A stretch of 64,000 nucleotides of DNA from Pseudisothecium myosuroides (GCA_951799445.1 OX637293.1:20584001-20648000), one strand, 5' to 3'; numbered from the stretch's first letter, positions 11,830 to 22,460 are shown. Made by a program: numbers and translations. The notes: generated by a model not told the origin, from the letters alone.

Positions 11830-13775
11830 TTGCAAATTTTTTGTTCTTTAGTCAATTTGTCTTTCACAGTGTAAAAAGAGATACTTTGTTAGAACAATTT
11901 CACATTATGTAGAAAAGGAAAGACAATTTGACTTAATAAAGAGATTTTGAAAGATGTAGATAGGCAAGATACAAAGTAGGACAATTTGTCTTTGCAACGA
12001 TTCCCACCTTGAAGTGTGGAACCGCTTGAGACAGTATAGCTTTGAACAATTTGTCTTTCTTCGCCCCCACTCTCTCGGTCTTCAGCAGCGTTCTTTTGTA
12101 AACAATTTGTTTGTTTCAGCACAAGAAGTGCTTTGTTAATATAATTGTGTAATCATTTGTCTTTGTGTTCATTCACTTGAGTCTCTTGTATTTCCAGTGA
12201 TTGGATTTACTGTTGTGGAGATTGTGATTTTGAATTAGACAATTTGTTTGTTAAAGTGGAAAGTCCAGGTGGACTACTTGTGAGAGTTTGAATTGGGCAT
12301 TACATTGTTGTGTAAATCTTGTATCCAGTGATTGGATTTCTTGGTTGTGATCTTGTGAATGAATTGTATAATTGTTTTTGTGAATTGATATATTTCCAGT
12401 GATTGGAATGACTGAATTATTTTAGACAAATTGTTTGATGTTCAATAGTAGCTGTGGTGGTAAACTGTGTTCCTTGTCTGGATATTCTTAAGACAATTTG
12501 TCAAGTTGTTGAGTGAATCTCCCATGAATGGGTCTCAGTCTTGATGTGGATATTACAGTGAAGATTGAGAGAACAATTTGTCTAAGTGAAAATGTGAGTG
12601 AAGTTAGAATGATGCGGAAGGAGATGGAATCGCCAGACAATTTGTTCAAGTGAAACGGTGAAGGACGAATGGCGCGGCAGTCCAGTTCGTGGGCGAGACA
12701 ACTTATTCGTTAGAACACCTAATCGGTAATGTAAATTCTGACAACTTGTCTGTAACTCGAGTAAGATTTATAGGACATAATTATGGTGTATGTGCATATG
12801 CGGTGATTAATTTGTTTGTTAATTAAAATTTACAGACCAATTGTAAGTTGATATAATTGATGAAATGAGGAAATTGTGAACTGTTTTAATTAATAATTGA
12901 TATATATTTCTGATTCTAAATTATTAATTTAAAATTACAGCAAGAGACAATTTGTATGATGCGTTGTAATTGTAAAATGTATTAAAAATTGTTGTTGATA
13001 TTATAATATGTAATTTCAGAATAAATTGTTGAATGTTAAATCCTTGTTTTGATGCGAATTAATTTTATATTTGACAAGTTGTCGATAAAATTAACTTATC
13101 ATTGGAATACGAATGGAAACCAAAATTAGTGTTAATGAAAGCAATATTAAATCGAACATGAATAGTCTTTTTGAAGTATGTGGATGAATTATACCAATTG
13201 TCATGGAAGAACTTTGATGTGTTATGATGAGTCAATTTGTTCGTTGCTGTATGTTGATATTGTGAATTAGTAAACTAATATAAATTGCAATTCGTAGCCT
13301 GGTGCTGCACTAATTGTCAAAAGCCGCAAGGTGCTGAGTAGTGTAGTGACAATTTGTTTGGTCTTGACAAGTTGTGATAATGTGCAGAGAAGCTAAAAGC
13401 TGAAATTGCATTACACACTCATTCCCCCTGCATTAGTATAGGGACAATTTGTTGTAGAGGACTGGGACTGTTTTGATACTCATTTAAAATTAGTAATTTG
13501 GCTAGCTAAGTAGTGACTGGACAAATTGTTATGGTAAAAAAAACTTTATGGTAATTAAGGAATCTATATATTATATATAAATATATATGCGAATTGTTGC
13601 ATTTAAAAGTCTAGATCATGCATGACAAATTGTTGAACAACCTGACAAATTGTCTTGAAATACCCCTAGCATACTAGACAGGACCGAGACAGCAATCATG
13701 CGTCCCATAGCATTATTTAATGGACTGGCCAACAAATTATTCCCTTGGGTATAAGAGTGTATAAATTGTCTATTA
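11830..13775. repeat. Dispersed array of GACAATTTGTC palindrome-like words
   Basis: About 24 copies of GACAATTTGTC or near variants (GACAAATTGTC, GACAACTTGTC and GACAAGTTGTC) occur on both strands, for example near 11930, 11978, 12049, 12239, 12492, 12570, 12634, 12741, 12947, 13070, 13349, 13366, 13442, 13520, 13622 and 13642. Spacing is irregular (about 10-170 bp), so this is not a tandem array. A second word, CCAGTGATTGGA, occurs three times (about 12195, 12328 and 12396). The density resembles the subterminal binding-site regions of DNA transposons, but I found no terminal inverted repeats around it. No coding frame is present. Confidence 0.7.
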
Positions 13776-14309
13776 AGAAATAGTATGATAGTTCATATTG
13801 AATTCCTTTTAATCCTAGAAAGCAAGTGACTATTTGACCATTCCCAAGATTTTAGAACTTCTATATTATTTCCTTGGGTTGTTGTCTATAAATCAAACTA
13901 CAAAACAAAGTAAACAAGTATCCACCATACAAAACAAGTGACTTTAGTCATAAAACATCAGACTTATTGACCTTTCCTAGAGGAATTACTCCCCCTATAT
14001 TTGTTGTCTTGGGGTTTTGTCGAGTAGGCAAAATCTACATTACAGTCATCATTTCAAAGTATTCTCACTAAGATATGCTCCTTCAAAGTACGTTGCCTTG
14101 TTTTTCTATTGACCCACGTAAATAACTTAAATTGTGCGGTCAAATAATTTAAATTTTTTTGAGGTGCTCACTCTCAATGTGAACTATAAGCCATCCTATA
14201 ATTACATTCTATTTGACCTCAAGAAAAAAATGAGCAAACAAATTGCTCCAACTCTTGGCAATTTTGGCCTATTCTAAAAATACACCTCGTTGGGGTTAAA
14301 TTTTTTTTG
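13776..14309. other. AT-rich intergenic DNA
   Basis: About 530 bp without recognisable genes or repeat ends. It separates the GACAATTTGTC array from the next MITE copy. Confidence 0.5.
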
Positions 14310-15192
14310 TCATGAAGAACTGAATTGAGGCTGTAGGAATTTTTTTTAACATAAAGTATTTCATTTTTATTCTTAAAAAATTGTTAAGTAGAAGTAGGTA
14401 CAAGATAGAAGGAAAAACTAAATTGTTAATATCTTTAAGATGGAATTGAAATAGGCACTAAATCTAATAGCAAGATTGTTCAAGCAAACAAATTAAAAGC
14501 CTTAAAATCCTTACTATGGAACTTTTTATTTGAAAAAAAATGTAAAAATTGAGTTAAAAAATGAATCTAATATGTTATTTTTTCAAGAAGATGATATAAT
14601 TGTCTAAAAAATAAGTTTTTCTATAACTTTCACATCACTAATCCAAATGAAATGAATCAAATCTTTATATATAAATATGGTTTATCGGGTGTAAATTTAA
14701 AAAAAAATTCTTTCAAATTTTTGTGGATTTTTTTGTTGCCTAGCAAGGTTTAAATTGTGCTTAAGATGGTAGAACTTTTGCTCTTGGGCACCCATTGAAA
14801 TAAAAATTATATTTTTCCACAAAGCTAAAATATTTTTACTATCTTAAAAGAAAGTTTTATAAAATCACAACAAGAATTGAGACTATAGGATCCTACCCAA
14901 AATCCATTTTTCCCATAAAAACTTTGGTCCTCTAGGGGTTAAGAAGATTCAAAGTTTTATAATCTAATCATACAAAGAGCAAAAATATTTGTTTTCTTCA
15001 CTTTAAATGCAAATATCTTGCAATCTATATTGTTGAAGTTTCTGAAATTTCTTCTACACATACGTATATTAGTACAAGATCCTATGGATAGATATGCAAA
15101 AAATCAATTTTCAAGATGTTTTGCTCTTTGCAATAAAATGATAGTTTTGAGTGTTTTTTGAAAAAAAAAGGCCTTGATTTTTTAGTGGTTAA
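14310..15192. mobile_element. Rearranged TTAA MITE copies (inverted pair)
   Basis: 14310-14938 matches the 3' two-thirds of the copy at 28139-29055 (shared GTTAAGTAGAAGTAGGTACA and TTTAAGATGGAATT) and ends GGTCCTCTAGGGG before TTAA at 14939-14942. The following 246 bp match the last part of the oppositely oriented copy at 27200-28134 (ATCTTGCAATCTA, GTTTTGAGTGTTTTT and AAAAAGGCCTTG) and end before TTAA at 15189-15192. The arrangement looks like two truncated copies meeting at a shared TTAA. No coding capacity. Confidence 0.6.
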
Positions 15193-15779
15193 AGAGCATG
15201 ATGTTGAATAACCTTCTCAAGCTTCCTTCTTCTCAAAGATTTTCTTAGTCGAAAACCACAACTGTTTTTATGAACGATTCATCACTTTTTTGCTATTTCC
15301 ATTGGATCCTTGCCATTGATAAAATAGAAGATAAACTAATTATTTGAAGAAAAATTGTCACAATTTTCTATTTAGCAAAATGATGTTGCCATTCTAGGAT
15401 GAATATATAGGATTTAAGACAAATAATTGTCATTTCATCCACATTATACATATTCCATCCATATTTATAGATGTAAAAGCTTCATCATTCCTACAACGAA
15501 TGCAATTTTGTTATTTTGAATGCAACATCTGCACATATTTGCCATGATTTTGTCTCCACAATTTTTCATTCTTTTGTTCAAGTACTAATGACATCCTTAC
15601 AACTTCCCAATGAATCCTTGCAACTTGATGAAACCTTTTTGGTGCTAATGCATTGCAACGCAATCAATTTTAGTACTTCCTTCATCATGAAATAGGGTGT
15701 CCATATTGAAAACTCGTATTTTTTCCAATACTTTTTAATAGGTTGTATGGATGCTTTCTTGGGCCCAATTTTTTATTTG
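15193..15779. other. AT-rich intergenic DNA before the satellite
   Basis: No gene or repeat boundary recognised. The sequence grades into the first diverged satellite monomers near 15780. Confidence 0.4.
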
Positions 15780-17770
15780 GGTTGTAATGAACACATTTAA
15801 TGTTCTTCATTGATTGTCATGATATAAAATCAGTGAACCCTTCTAAATCATGCATTTTGTAGTATGATCAATGAAATTGTTGGTCAATAGAAAAAACATG
15901 AAGTTCCAATGTTCATGCACTCATTTTAATCATATAAAATTTGAACCCTTATGAATCATGAATTTTACAATATGATCAATGAAATTGGTCAATAAAAATA
16001 TACACAAGGGTCCAACGTTCTTTGTGCATTGATTGTGGTGATATGAAATTTAAACCCTTTTGAAGAATGCATTTTACAATATGATCAATGAAATTGGTCA
16101 ATAAAAAACATGAAATTCTAATGTTCGTGCATTTTTTGTAGTCATATAAACTTTGAACCCTTCTGAATCATGCATTCTACAATATGATCAATGAAATCAG
16201 TCAATAAAAACACACACAAGCGTCTAATGTTCTTCATGCACCGATTGTGGTGATGTGAAATTTGAACCCTTCTGAATTTTGCATTTTATAATATGGTCAA
16301 TGAAATTCGTCAATAAAAACACACAGAATGTTCAATTGTTCTTCATGCATTGATTGTGGTGATATAAAATTTGAATTCTTTTGAATTTTATGATCAATGA
16401 AATTGTTGATTAATAAAAACACACATACAAGAGTCCAATCTTCTTCATTAATTGTGGTGATTTCAAATTTGAACCCTTTCTAAATTATGCATTTTATAAT
16501 ATGATCAATGAAATTTGTCAATAAAACACACAGAATGTTCAATTGTTCTTCATACATTGATTGTGGTGATATAAAATTTGAATTCTTTTGAATTTTATGA
16601 TCAATGAAATTGTTGATTAATAAAAACACACATACAAGAGTCCAATCTTCTTCATTAATTGTGGTGATTTCAAATTTGGACCCTTTCTAAATTATGCATT
16701 TTACAATATGATCAATGAAATTGGTCAATAAAAATACACACAAGGATTAAATGTTCTTCATGCATTGATTGTGGTGATATAAAATTTGAATTCTTTTGAA
16801 TTTTATGATCAATGAAATTGTTGATTAATAAAAACACACATACAAGAGTCCAATCTTCTTCATTAATTGTGGTGATTTCAAATTTGGACCCTTTCTAAAT
16901 TATGCATTTTACAATATGATCAATGAAATTGGTCAATAAAAATACACACAAGGATTAAATGTTCTTCATGCATTGATTGTGGTGATATAAAATTTGAATT
17001 CTTTTGAATTTTATGATCAATGAAATTGTTGATTAATAAAAACACACATACAAGAGTCCAATCTTCTTCATTAATTGTGGTGATTTCAAATTTGAACCCT
17101 TTCTAAATTATGCATTTTACAATATGATCAATGAAATTGGTCAATAAAAATACACACAAGGATTAAATGTTCTTCATGCATTGATTGTGGTGATATAAAA
17201 TTTGAATTCTTTTGAATTTTATGATCAATGAAATTGTTGATTAATAAAAACACACATACAAGAGTCCAATCTTCTTCATTAATTGTGGTGATTTCAAATT
17301 TGGACCCTTTCTAAATTATGCATTTTACAATATGATCAATGAAATTGGTCAATAAAAATACACACAAGGATTAAATGTTCTTCATGCATTGATTGTGGTG
17401 ATATAAAATTTGAATTCTTTTGAATTTTATGATCAATGAAATTGTTGATTAATAAAAACACACATACAAGAGTCCAATCTTCTTCATTAATTGTGGTGAT
17501 TTCAAATTTGGACCCTTTCTAAATTATGCATTTTACAATATGATCAATGAAATTGGTCAATAAAAATACACACAAGGATTAAATGTTCTTCATGCATTGA
17601 TTGTGGTGATATAAAATTTGAATTCTTTTGAATTTTATGATCAATGAAATTGTTGATTAATAAAAACACACATACAAGAGTCCAATCTTCTTCATTAATT
17701 GTGGTGATTTCAAATTTGAACCCTTTCTGAATTATGCATTTTACAATATGATCCATGAAATTGGTCAATA
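15780..17770. repeat. Satellite array with a 208-bp two-monomer higher-order unit
   Basis: From about 15780, diverged monomers of roughly 100-110 bp each contain ATGATCAATGAAATT. From about 16330 the array becomes regular: GATTAAATGTTC starts at 16745, 16953, 17161, 17369 and 17577, a spacing of exactly 208 bp each time. Each 208-bp unit holds two related ~104-bp monomers, one with a TTGTTGATTAATAAAAACAC tail and one with TTGGTCAATAAAAATACAC. Copies in the regular part are almost identical by eye. Open frames across it are by-products of the repeat. Confidence 0.92.
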
Positions 17771-17854
17771 AATTTTTTTTAAAAAGAGAGTTTCCAATGC
17801 ATTTGGGAGTACTTGAAATTTGAAAAAAAAAAAATGATCACTGCCCAGGTTCCC

Positions 17855-18910
17855 CTACCTCGCTGGTTTTCGTCGCTGCGAAGTTCTCCGGTTCTTATGA
17901 TACGGCGTCGGACGCCGCGCCCTCGTCGCCCGCCTCGCTCTCGTCACTTTCGTCTGCTTCACCACCGGCGGCGGGCACATCTTCACTTTCGTTTGGTTTT
18001 GCTTCACGGCTGCTTGCAAGAGCTCGCATCCCCCTTCCAGTCCCAGCAACCTCACAAGCCCATGCGGCGGCACGAACACAGGAATGCCTTCCGTCGGCGC
18101 GTAAGTGCTCATCCTCGTACAAAGCTTCCTGGCCACCCGCAGCTCCTCGGTATTCTCCGAATGCACCTTCGCTCGCAGCTCACCACAAGTGAACGCCTTC
18201 ACGTGCATCCCCTTCACTCGCCCACTGCGGGACACTAGGATGCCGCCGTTGCAATCGGGAGGCCGCTCGTAGGTCGCCACGCCTTGCATCCACTCGGAGA
18301 AGCAGACTGTGCCTGTGATGATCGTGGGCGGCTCTTGGGGGCTGGTGCGCGCTTTCTTCGATTTGTCTAGGGGTAGGTATAAGAGGTTGTTTATGGTTTT
18401 GGGCGTTTCGTGTTTGAGAGGGTCGCGGGGGTAGAAGAAGCAGTAGATCACGTCGTCTTCGCGGACGTCGGTGGCGAGGTCTAAGTAGGAGGTGGGGAGG
18501 TAGGGTTTTTTGAGGGGTTGGTGGGGCTCGAGGACGCAGACGTCGACGTCTTCGTCGATGGTTTTGGGCTTGGCTTCGAAAGTGAGACTGCCTTTGTGGA
18601 AGTTCGGGAATGTGACCTGGAGTTTGTAGCGGTCGGGATGCTCCACGGCGGGGTGGATGCAATGTAAGGCGCAGAGGGCTTCGCCGTGGCAATCCATGAG
18701 AGTTGCGGTGCCCACGCAGTCGGGGGCTTGGTCCGGTTTGGTGCTGTCGAGGAGGTAGAGCTTGCCCACGTGAGAGATCACTTTCTCGAAGGCGGTTTTC
18801 ATCCACCGGGTCCATTGGATGTCGTCGGGATGGTCCTCCTCGGCTCGCAAATCTCCTGCACAGGAATGGAATACGTGGTGGGGACGATGGCAGGCTAGGG
18901 TTTCAACCAT
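17855..18910 (-). CDS. Trypsin-fold (chymotrypsin-like) protein, probably catalytically altered
   Basis: A single open frame of 351 codons starts at an ATG in a good context (AAAATGG), about 15 bp downstream of a TATAAAA word. It is clearly less AT-rich than its surroundings. The middle resembles Deg/trypsin-like proteases: a GTATLMDCHGEALCALHC stretch places a histidine at residue 83 where the catalytic His sits, and DVDVCVL places an aspartate at 123 where the catalytic Asp sits. The serine motif is the odd part: PDCNGGILVSRSG (218-230) matches the GDSGG position but has Asn221 in place of Ser, with Cys220 just before it. A pseudoprotease or a shifted Cys nucleophile are both possible. The last ~50 residues are Arg/Lys-rich, whereas the overlapping frame ending at 17895 reads as a Glu/Asp/Ser-rich tail, so the true C-terminus may differ by a frameshift. 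The function is unknown. Confidence 0.7.
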   Translation of the reverse strand: MVETLACHRPHHVFHSCAGDLRAEEDHPDDIQWTRWMKTAFEKVISHVGKLYLLDSTKPDQAPDCVGTATLMDCHGEALCALHCIHPAVEHPDRYKLQVTFPNFHKGSLTFEAKPKTIDEDVDVCVLEPHQPLKKPYLPTSYLDLATDVREDDVIYCFFYPRDPLKHETPKTINNLLYLPLDKSKKARTSPQEPPTIITGTVCFSEWMQGVATYERPPDCNGGILVSRSGRVKGMHVKAFTCGELRAKVHSENTEELRVARKLCTRMSTYAPTEGIPVFVPPHGLVRLLGLEGGCELLQAAVKQNQTKVKMCPPPVVKQTKVTRARRATRARRPTPYHKNRRTSQRRKPAR

Positions 18911-18956
18911 TTTAGGGTTTTATACAGAGGATTGGGCCTCGATCGAATGCGTTTGC

Positions 18957-19207
18957 TTAACCTCTGAAGGACCGCGAAGCCCAAATTTAGCAAGAAGCCC
19001 AAATTGACCTCCTGTTTTTCTAGTAATTCTGTGTAGTTCATCTCGAGACTTTGGATTTCATTTATATTCTCATTTACACGTACGACGGTCTTCATTGATA
19101 TAAATTCGAACCCGTATAATCCCATGACCTATATTTTTTTAACAATATGATGATCAATTGAACTCTTCCCTTCAGAAACCATGAATTCTTGGTCCTTCAG
19201 GGGTTAA
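18957..19207. mobile_element. Short TTAA MITE between two genes
   Basis: TTAA lies at 18957-18960 and again at 19204-19207. The 243-bp body starts CCTCTGAAGGACC, and the reverse complement of its other end starts CCCCTGAAGGACC, so the terminal inverted repeat is about 13 bp and matches the TTAACCCCTAAAGGACC family. It sits about 47 bp upstream of the ATG of the trypsin-fold gene and reaches into the 3' end of the neighbouring small gene. Its interior (about 19096-19160) contains a degenerate version of the satellite monomer seen at 15.8-17.8 kb. Confidence 0.8.
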
Positions 19208-19516
19208 TGAAATCCGAATTGTAGTGAAGTTGCGTGGATTCTGCATTGCAAGTTCAAAACAGTGAAACTGGGAAGGTGATGAGATGTGACCTAAAATTGG
19301 GGAAGCGCGCACAGTGATCTTGGGCCCCTGAATGTGAGTCTGCAGATCCGGGGAGATGAAATTGCTTCCTCGCAGGACCTCCACGCACCAATCATCAGGT
19401 ACTCCACACTGTTGTATCCTGTCCTTGAGCTCTGCGAACGTGGGGTCTCCATTCTTGTTCCACTCAATTTTCTTCCTTCCTTCGTGCTGCGGAAGCTGCA
19501 CCTCTATCACCAGCAT
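19172..19516 (-). CDS. Small protein of unknown function; C-terminus from a MITE
   Basis: This is an open frame of 114 codons from the ATG at 19514-19516. The frame is open further upstream to 19579, but without another ATG. The body has ordinary globular composition (MLVIEVQLPQ, WNKNGDPTFAELKDRI and VPDDWCVEVLRG), and its beta-rich start followed by a short helix could be a small ubiquitin-like fold, which is only a guess. A separate ATG at 19668 opens a 30-codon frame (MEIANSLESFESLRLF...) that ends just before this one, so an upstream exon or a frameshift is possible. The final residues (about LTPEGPRIHGF) and the stop codon are encoded by the MITE at 18957-19207, so the original end of the gene has been replaced. 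No family recognised. Confidence 0.45.
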   Translation of the reverse strand: MLVIEVQLPQHEGRKKIEWNKNGDPTFAELKDRIQQCGVPDDWCVEVLRGSNFISPDLQTHIQGPKITVRASPILGHISSPSQFHCFELAMQNPRNFTTIRISLTPEGPRIHGF

Positions 19517-19784
19517 TTTGGGCAACGGATTATGGTGAAAATCTGGCTCATACTCTCGAGCGAGAAAATGATCAGTCAATTACCAAGTTGAATTAAATGG
19601 TCATGAAGGCTCGATCTCTCGAAGAGACGGAGAGATTCAAAGGATTCTAAGCTATTGGCGATTTCCATGATCTCGGGGGTTCGACAACGTGATACGAAAG
19701 GGTTGCCATATGACGGGTAATCTTTATTTAGGGTTTGATGTGCTTACGATGCCAAGCGCCTAGTCTTTCTTTTTTCAGTCATTA

Positions 19785-20174
19785 TTATGATGTTTGCTGT
19801 TCGTGGAGCATGCAGAAACCTGACCTTGGTTTCAATGACCATATGTTTTCTTCCTTCTTTACTACATGATGGGAAATGCCATGCCGACTACAAACCTTGT
19901 GCAATTCACACCGTGACATTGTCCTTGCATCTGTATCCTTGGCGATAAAGCATTGGCAACCTTCACAAGGATACGGCAGATGCTCCCTGTAAGTTCTTAC
20001 CTGAATCCACTCAAATTTGACGGCAACCTCCACAGATAAGCATGCCATGTAATTGACAAGACTCTTCATCACACTACAAAAACCCAATTGGACTTTGGAA
20101 CTGTGATCACGGCTTTCAAAGAGGAGTATGGCATAACGTTCTTGATTGGGTTCTTCCACTCCCTGGAAATTCAC
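19785..20174 (-). other. Uncertain open frame with Cys/His cluster
   Basis: A minus-strand frame of about 129 codons has no good ATG at its start. It contains a Cys/His-rich patch (PCEGCQCF, then CELHKVC and HGISHH) that could bind zinc, but the spacing fits no family I know. A GGTAAGAACTTACAGG word lies inside, yet the implied intron would be far too short. It may be an exon or chance. Confidence 0.2.
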
Positions 20175-20488
20175 TACTGTCTAAAGAATACAGTTCAAAA
20201 CTTTTCCATGAGAACCAGGAAAGGACATCGTCACAGAAAATAATTTGCAAGTTAGTCCCTACTGAGGTACCATACCAAGGGGTACAGTATGAGTTCATAC
20301 AACTCAACCATTGAGACTTGTAAGCTATAGAACTCTGCAATGGCAGTATGATCGAATTAGAGACTTACTCTCTCATGCAGCATCAATCAAGCCGCTCATG
20401 CCAGTGTTACCAGCTTGTCAGAGAAGATCAAACCTTTCCATCAAGGATTTGAAATAGTACACGTATTGGATCAGGGGAGCTCGCAACT

Positions 20489-21400
20489 TTGGATTTCAGT
20501 TCCAAACTTCACAAGGAACCTCAGCCTCGTGATGCTTTGATACGATTCCATTTTGCTGATGCAGTCATTGTGCGTCACCAACAATTTTCCCACGTCGTGT
20601 TTGATCGCGGAAACCTTCTGTCCCAGCTGGAAAGTGAAGCAACTCAAATTGATGTTTCTTCATACCTGAAGTAAAATTTTCCAGACGGTTTTGCAGTCGT
20701 TGTGAAGAAGAGGTTGCAGGACTTTTCAACGAGCTCTGAGCATACCCCTGGTTCGGTTCCAGATTGTTTTCGGATAAATCGCTCGGATCTCTACCTCGGA
20801 AGATGTATATCACGAGGAAGCTTCAAAAAGATTTACCAGGGTGAGTGGTTTGGTCAGCCGGTGTCGATTGCCAAAATCAAAGGCTGTACAAGAGAAGCTG
20901 TTGAAAAGGAAGCAGGATTTATGGTGAACGTCCAACATCCAAGCATAATGGACTTTTTTGGGTGTGCTCTTGAGGAGAAAATGAATGAGGACTTGGAGGA
21001 TAGTACTGCAGAGGATGGTCACCCCAGCTTGACAGGTTTTCTTGTGATGGAGCTCATGCCGGAAGATCTCCGAAGTCTTACAGACCGAGAAGCTAAGTCT
21101 CACTCTGGAGCTCCATTCTCCTTTTCCGTATCAGTGGACATTTTGTTACAAATAGTTGAAGCTATGATGCACGTGCACAAGCACCATGTCATATATCGAG
21201 ATTTGAAAGCCAACAACTGTCTTGTGAGCCCTCGACCAAAATCCAGCCCACAAGACCCGGATGTTTACAGGGTGAAATTGATAGATTTGGGGACTTCCAA
21301 AAGATTGGATTAAGAGAACGATGAAACCGACACAGTTGATGCGGGTACTCGCCGGTGGATGATTCCTGAGGTGTGGGGCATCACGCCATCCAAGCGAGCG
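20489..21400 (+). pseudogene. Type A TKL-like protein kinase, broken and truncated
   Basis: One reading frame, interrupted by stops, carries an N-terminal part with DALIRFHFADAVIVRHQQF, a stop (TAA at 20672-20674), then a kinase domain from about 20760. Visible features are a degenerate glycine loop (ISRGSFKKIYQGEW), the VSIAKIKG lysine region, QHPSIMDFFG, VIYRDLKANNCL (YRD in place of HRD) and LIDLGTSK (DLG in place of DFG). A second in-frame stop (TAA at 21311-21313) falls in the activation loop. The frame continues through AGTRRWMIPEVW and then loses all kinase similarity, so subdomains after the APE region are missing. The sequence then merges into the leader of the next kinase gene (P1). 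A GT-AG intron over the first stop would be only ~32 bp, so I prefer a pseudogene. Related relics lie at 24.9, 44.9-45.7 and 55.8 kb. Confidence 0.75.
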
Positions 21401-21489
21401 GTGAAATCATCCCAGCGGCCTGCCCCAACTGTCAAGTGTCCCTCGGGGGACACTTGGGGGCATTTAGGATTTAACATTAAGATGCTTCA

Positions 21490-22050
21490 GCAAGTGGAGA
21501 ATGCCAATGAGCCGGCAAGTGCGTACCACTGTACACCATATTTCCCTTTCTCCAGGAGCTGCTGTTCGACGTCGGGAAAGCACTTCAGGAAGAAGATGAG
21601 TGCAAGTGGATCCGGAGAACCTCAATGAGCCGGCAAGCGCGCACCACTGTGCACCATATTTCCCTGTCTCCAGAAGCTACTGTTTGTCGTCGGGGAAGAA
21701 CTGAAGAAGATGAGTGCAAGTGGAGAAGCTCAACGAGCCGGCAAGCGCGCACCACTCTACACCATATTTCCCTGTCTCCAGGAGCTACTGTTCGTCGTCG
21801 GGGAAGAACTGAAGAAGATGAGTGCAAGTGGAGAACCTCAATGAGCCGGCAAGCGCGCACCACTGTGCACCATATTTCCCGGTGTCCAGGAGCTACTGTT
21901 CGTCGTCTGGGAAGCACTTCAGGAAGAAGATGAGTGCAAACTGTGGAGAACCTCAATGAGCCGGCAAGTGCGTACTACTGTGCATCATATTTCCCTGTCT
22001 CCAGGAGCTATTCGTCGTCGGGGAAGAAGATAAGTGCAACCGGTGAGACT
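21490..22050 (+). repeat. Five tandem 108-118-bp repeats in the leader of kinase P1
   Basis: GCCGGCAAG recurs at about 21511, 21629, 21737, 21845 and 21960, giving spacings of 118, 108, 108 and 115 bp. Each unit holds CACCATATTTCCCTGTCTCC followed by AGGAGCTACTGTTCGTCGTC (one unit diverges) and AGAAGATGAGTGCAA. The same unit occurs once in the leader of P2 (about 41805-41915), P3 (about 52545-52680) and the orphan leader (about 50815-50935), so it is an amplified leader or promoter segment. Frames open on both strands here are artefacts of the repeat. Confidence 0.85.
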
Positions 22051-22126
22051 TGTTTGCGTTATGTTTGCCCTTGTTTCGCAACTCCTGCATGCGCTCAGAC
22101 ACATTGGGTCTGTTTACACGATTTGG

Positions 22127-22372
22127 GTAAGAACTTCTTGATGCCGGAATCACTATTCCTTGGATTGAAATTTGTTGTTATGCATCGCCCAGTTTGCGCT
22201 AGAGTTTGAGTTCTGTCGACATGTTCCAGTGCGGGGTTAGCAGCACTTCTGTCTGTCTGACTTCTCCCTTTCGGTGGTCGGCTTTTTCGGTTTCATATAC
22301 TCCCACATCTTTGTTGAACTGTCTTTGCTAAGCATCATACCCTACCACATCTTTGTTTCTGTTACATTGCAG
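22127..22372 (+). other. Predicted 5'-UTR intron of kinase P1
   Basis: The donor is ACGATTTGG|GTAAGA and the acceptor is GTTACATTGCAG at 22361-22372. Both sites are conserved in position next to P2 (42021-42444) and P3 (52769-52987), and the donor also in the orphan leader at 51.1 kb, which supports a real leader intron about 90 bp upstream of the start codon. Confidence 0.6.
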
Positions 22373-22460
22373 TAAGCTTACTTGTGCGTCGCGTGGCAGC
22401 GGGAGTGGTAGTTGGTGCGCTTGAAAAAGGGTGCAATTGAGGTGAGAAGTGCTGGCTGGA

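Noticed and set aside
17544..17768. Minus-strand frame in the satellite
   Set aside because: Lies inside the 208-bp repeat and repeats with it.
15780..17770. Possible CRISPR-like array
   Set aside because: The whole 208-bp unit is repeated, with no alternating repeat/unique-spacer pattern, and the genome is eukaryotic.
17813..18238. Plus-strand 141-codon Arg/Pro-rich frame opposite the trypsin-fold gene
   Set aside because: Antisense shadow of a less AT-rich gene; no motif.
20640..20702. Intron GTAAAA...TTGCAG removing the first stop of the type A kinase
   Set aside because: It would be only about 32 bp, too short for a plant spliceosomal intron, and a second stop in the activation loop remains.
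21585..21956. Arg-rich frames on both strands across the P1 leader repeats
   Set aside because: Both strands are open because a ~110-bp unit is repeated; the region is collinear with untranslated leaders of P2 and P3.
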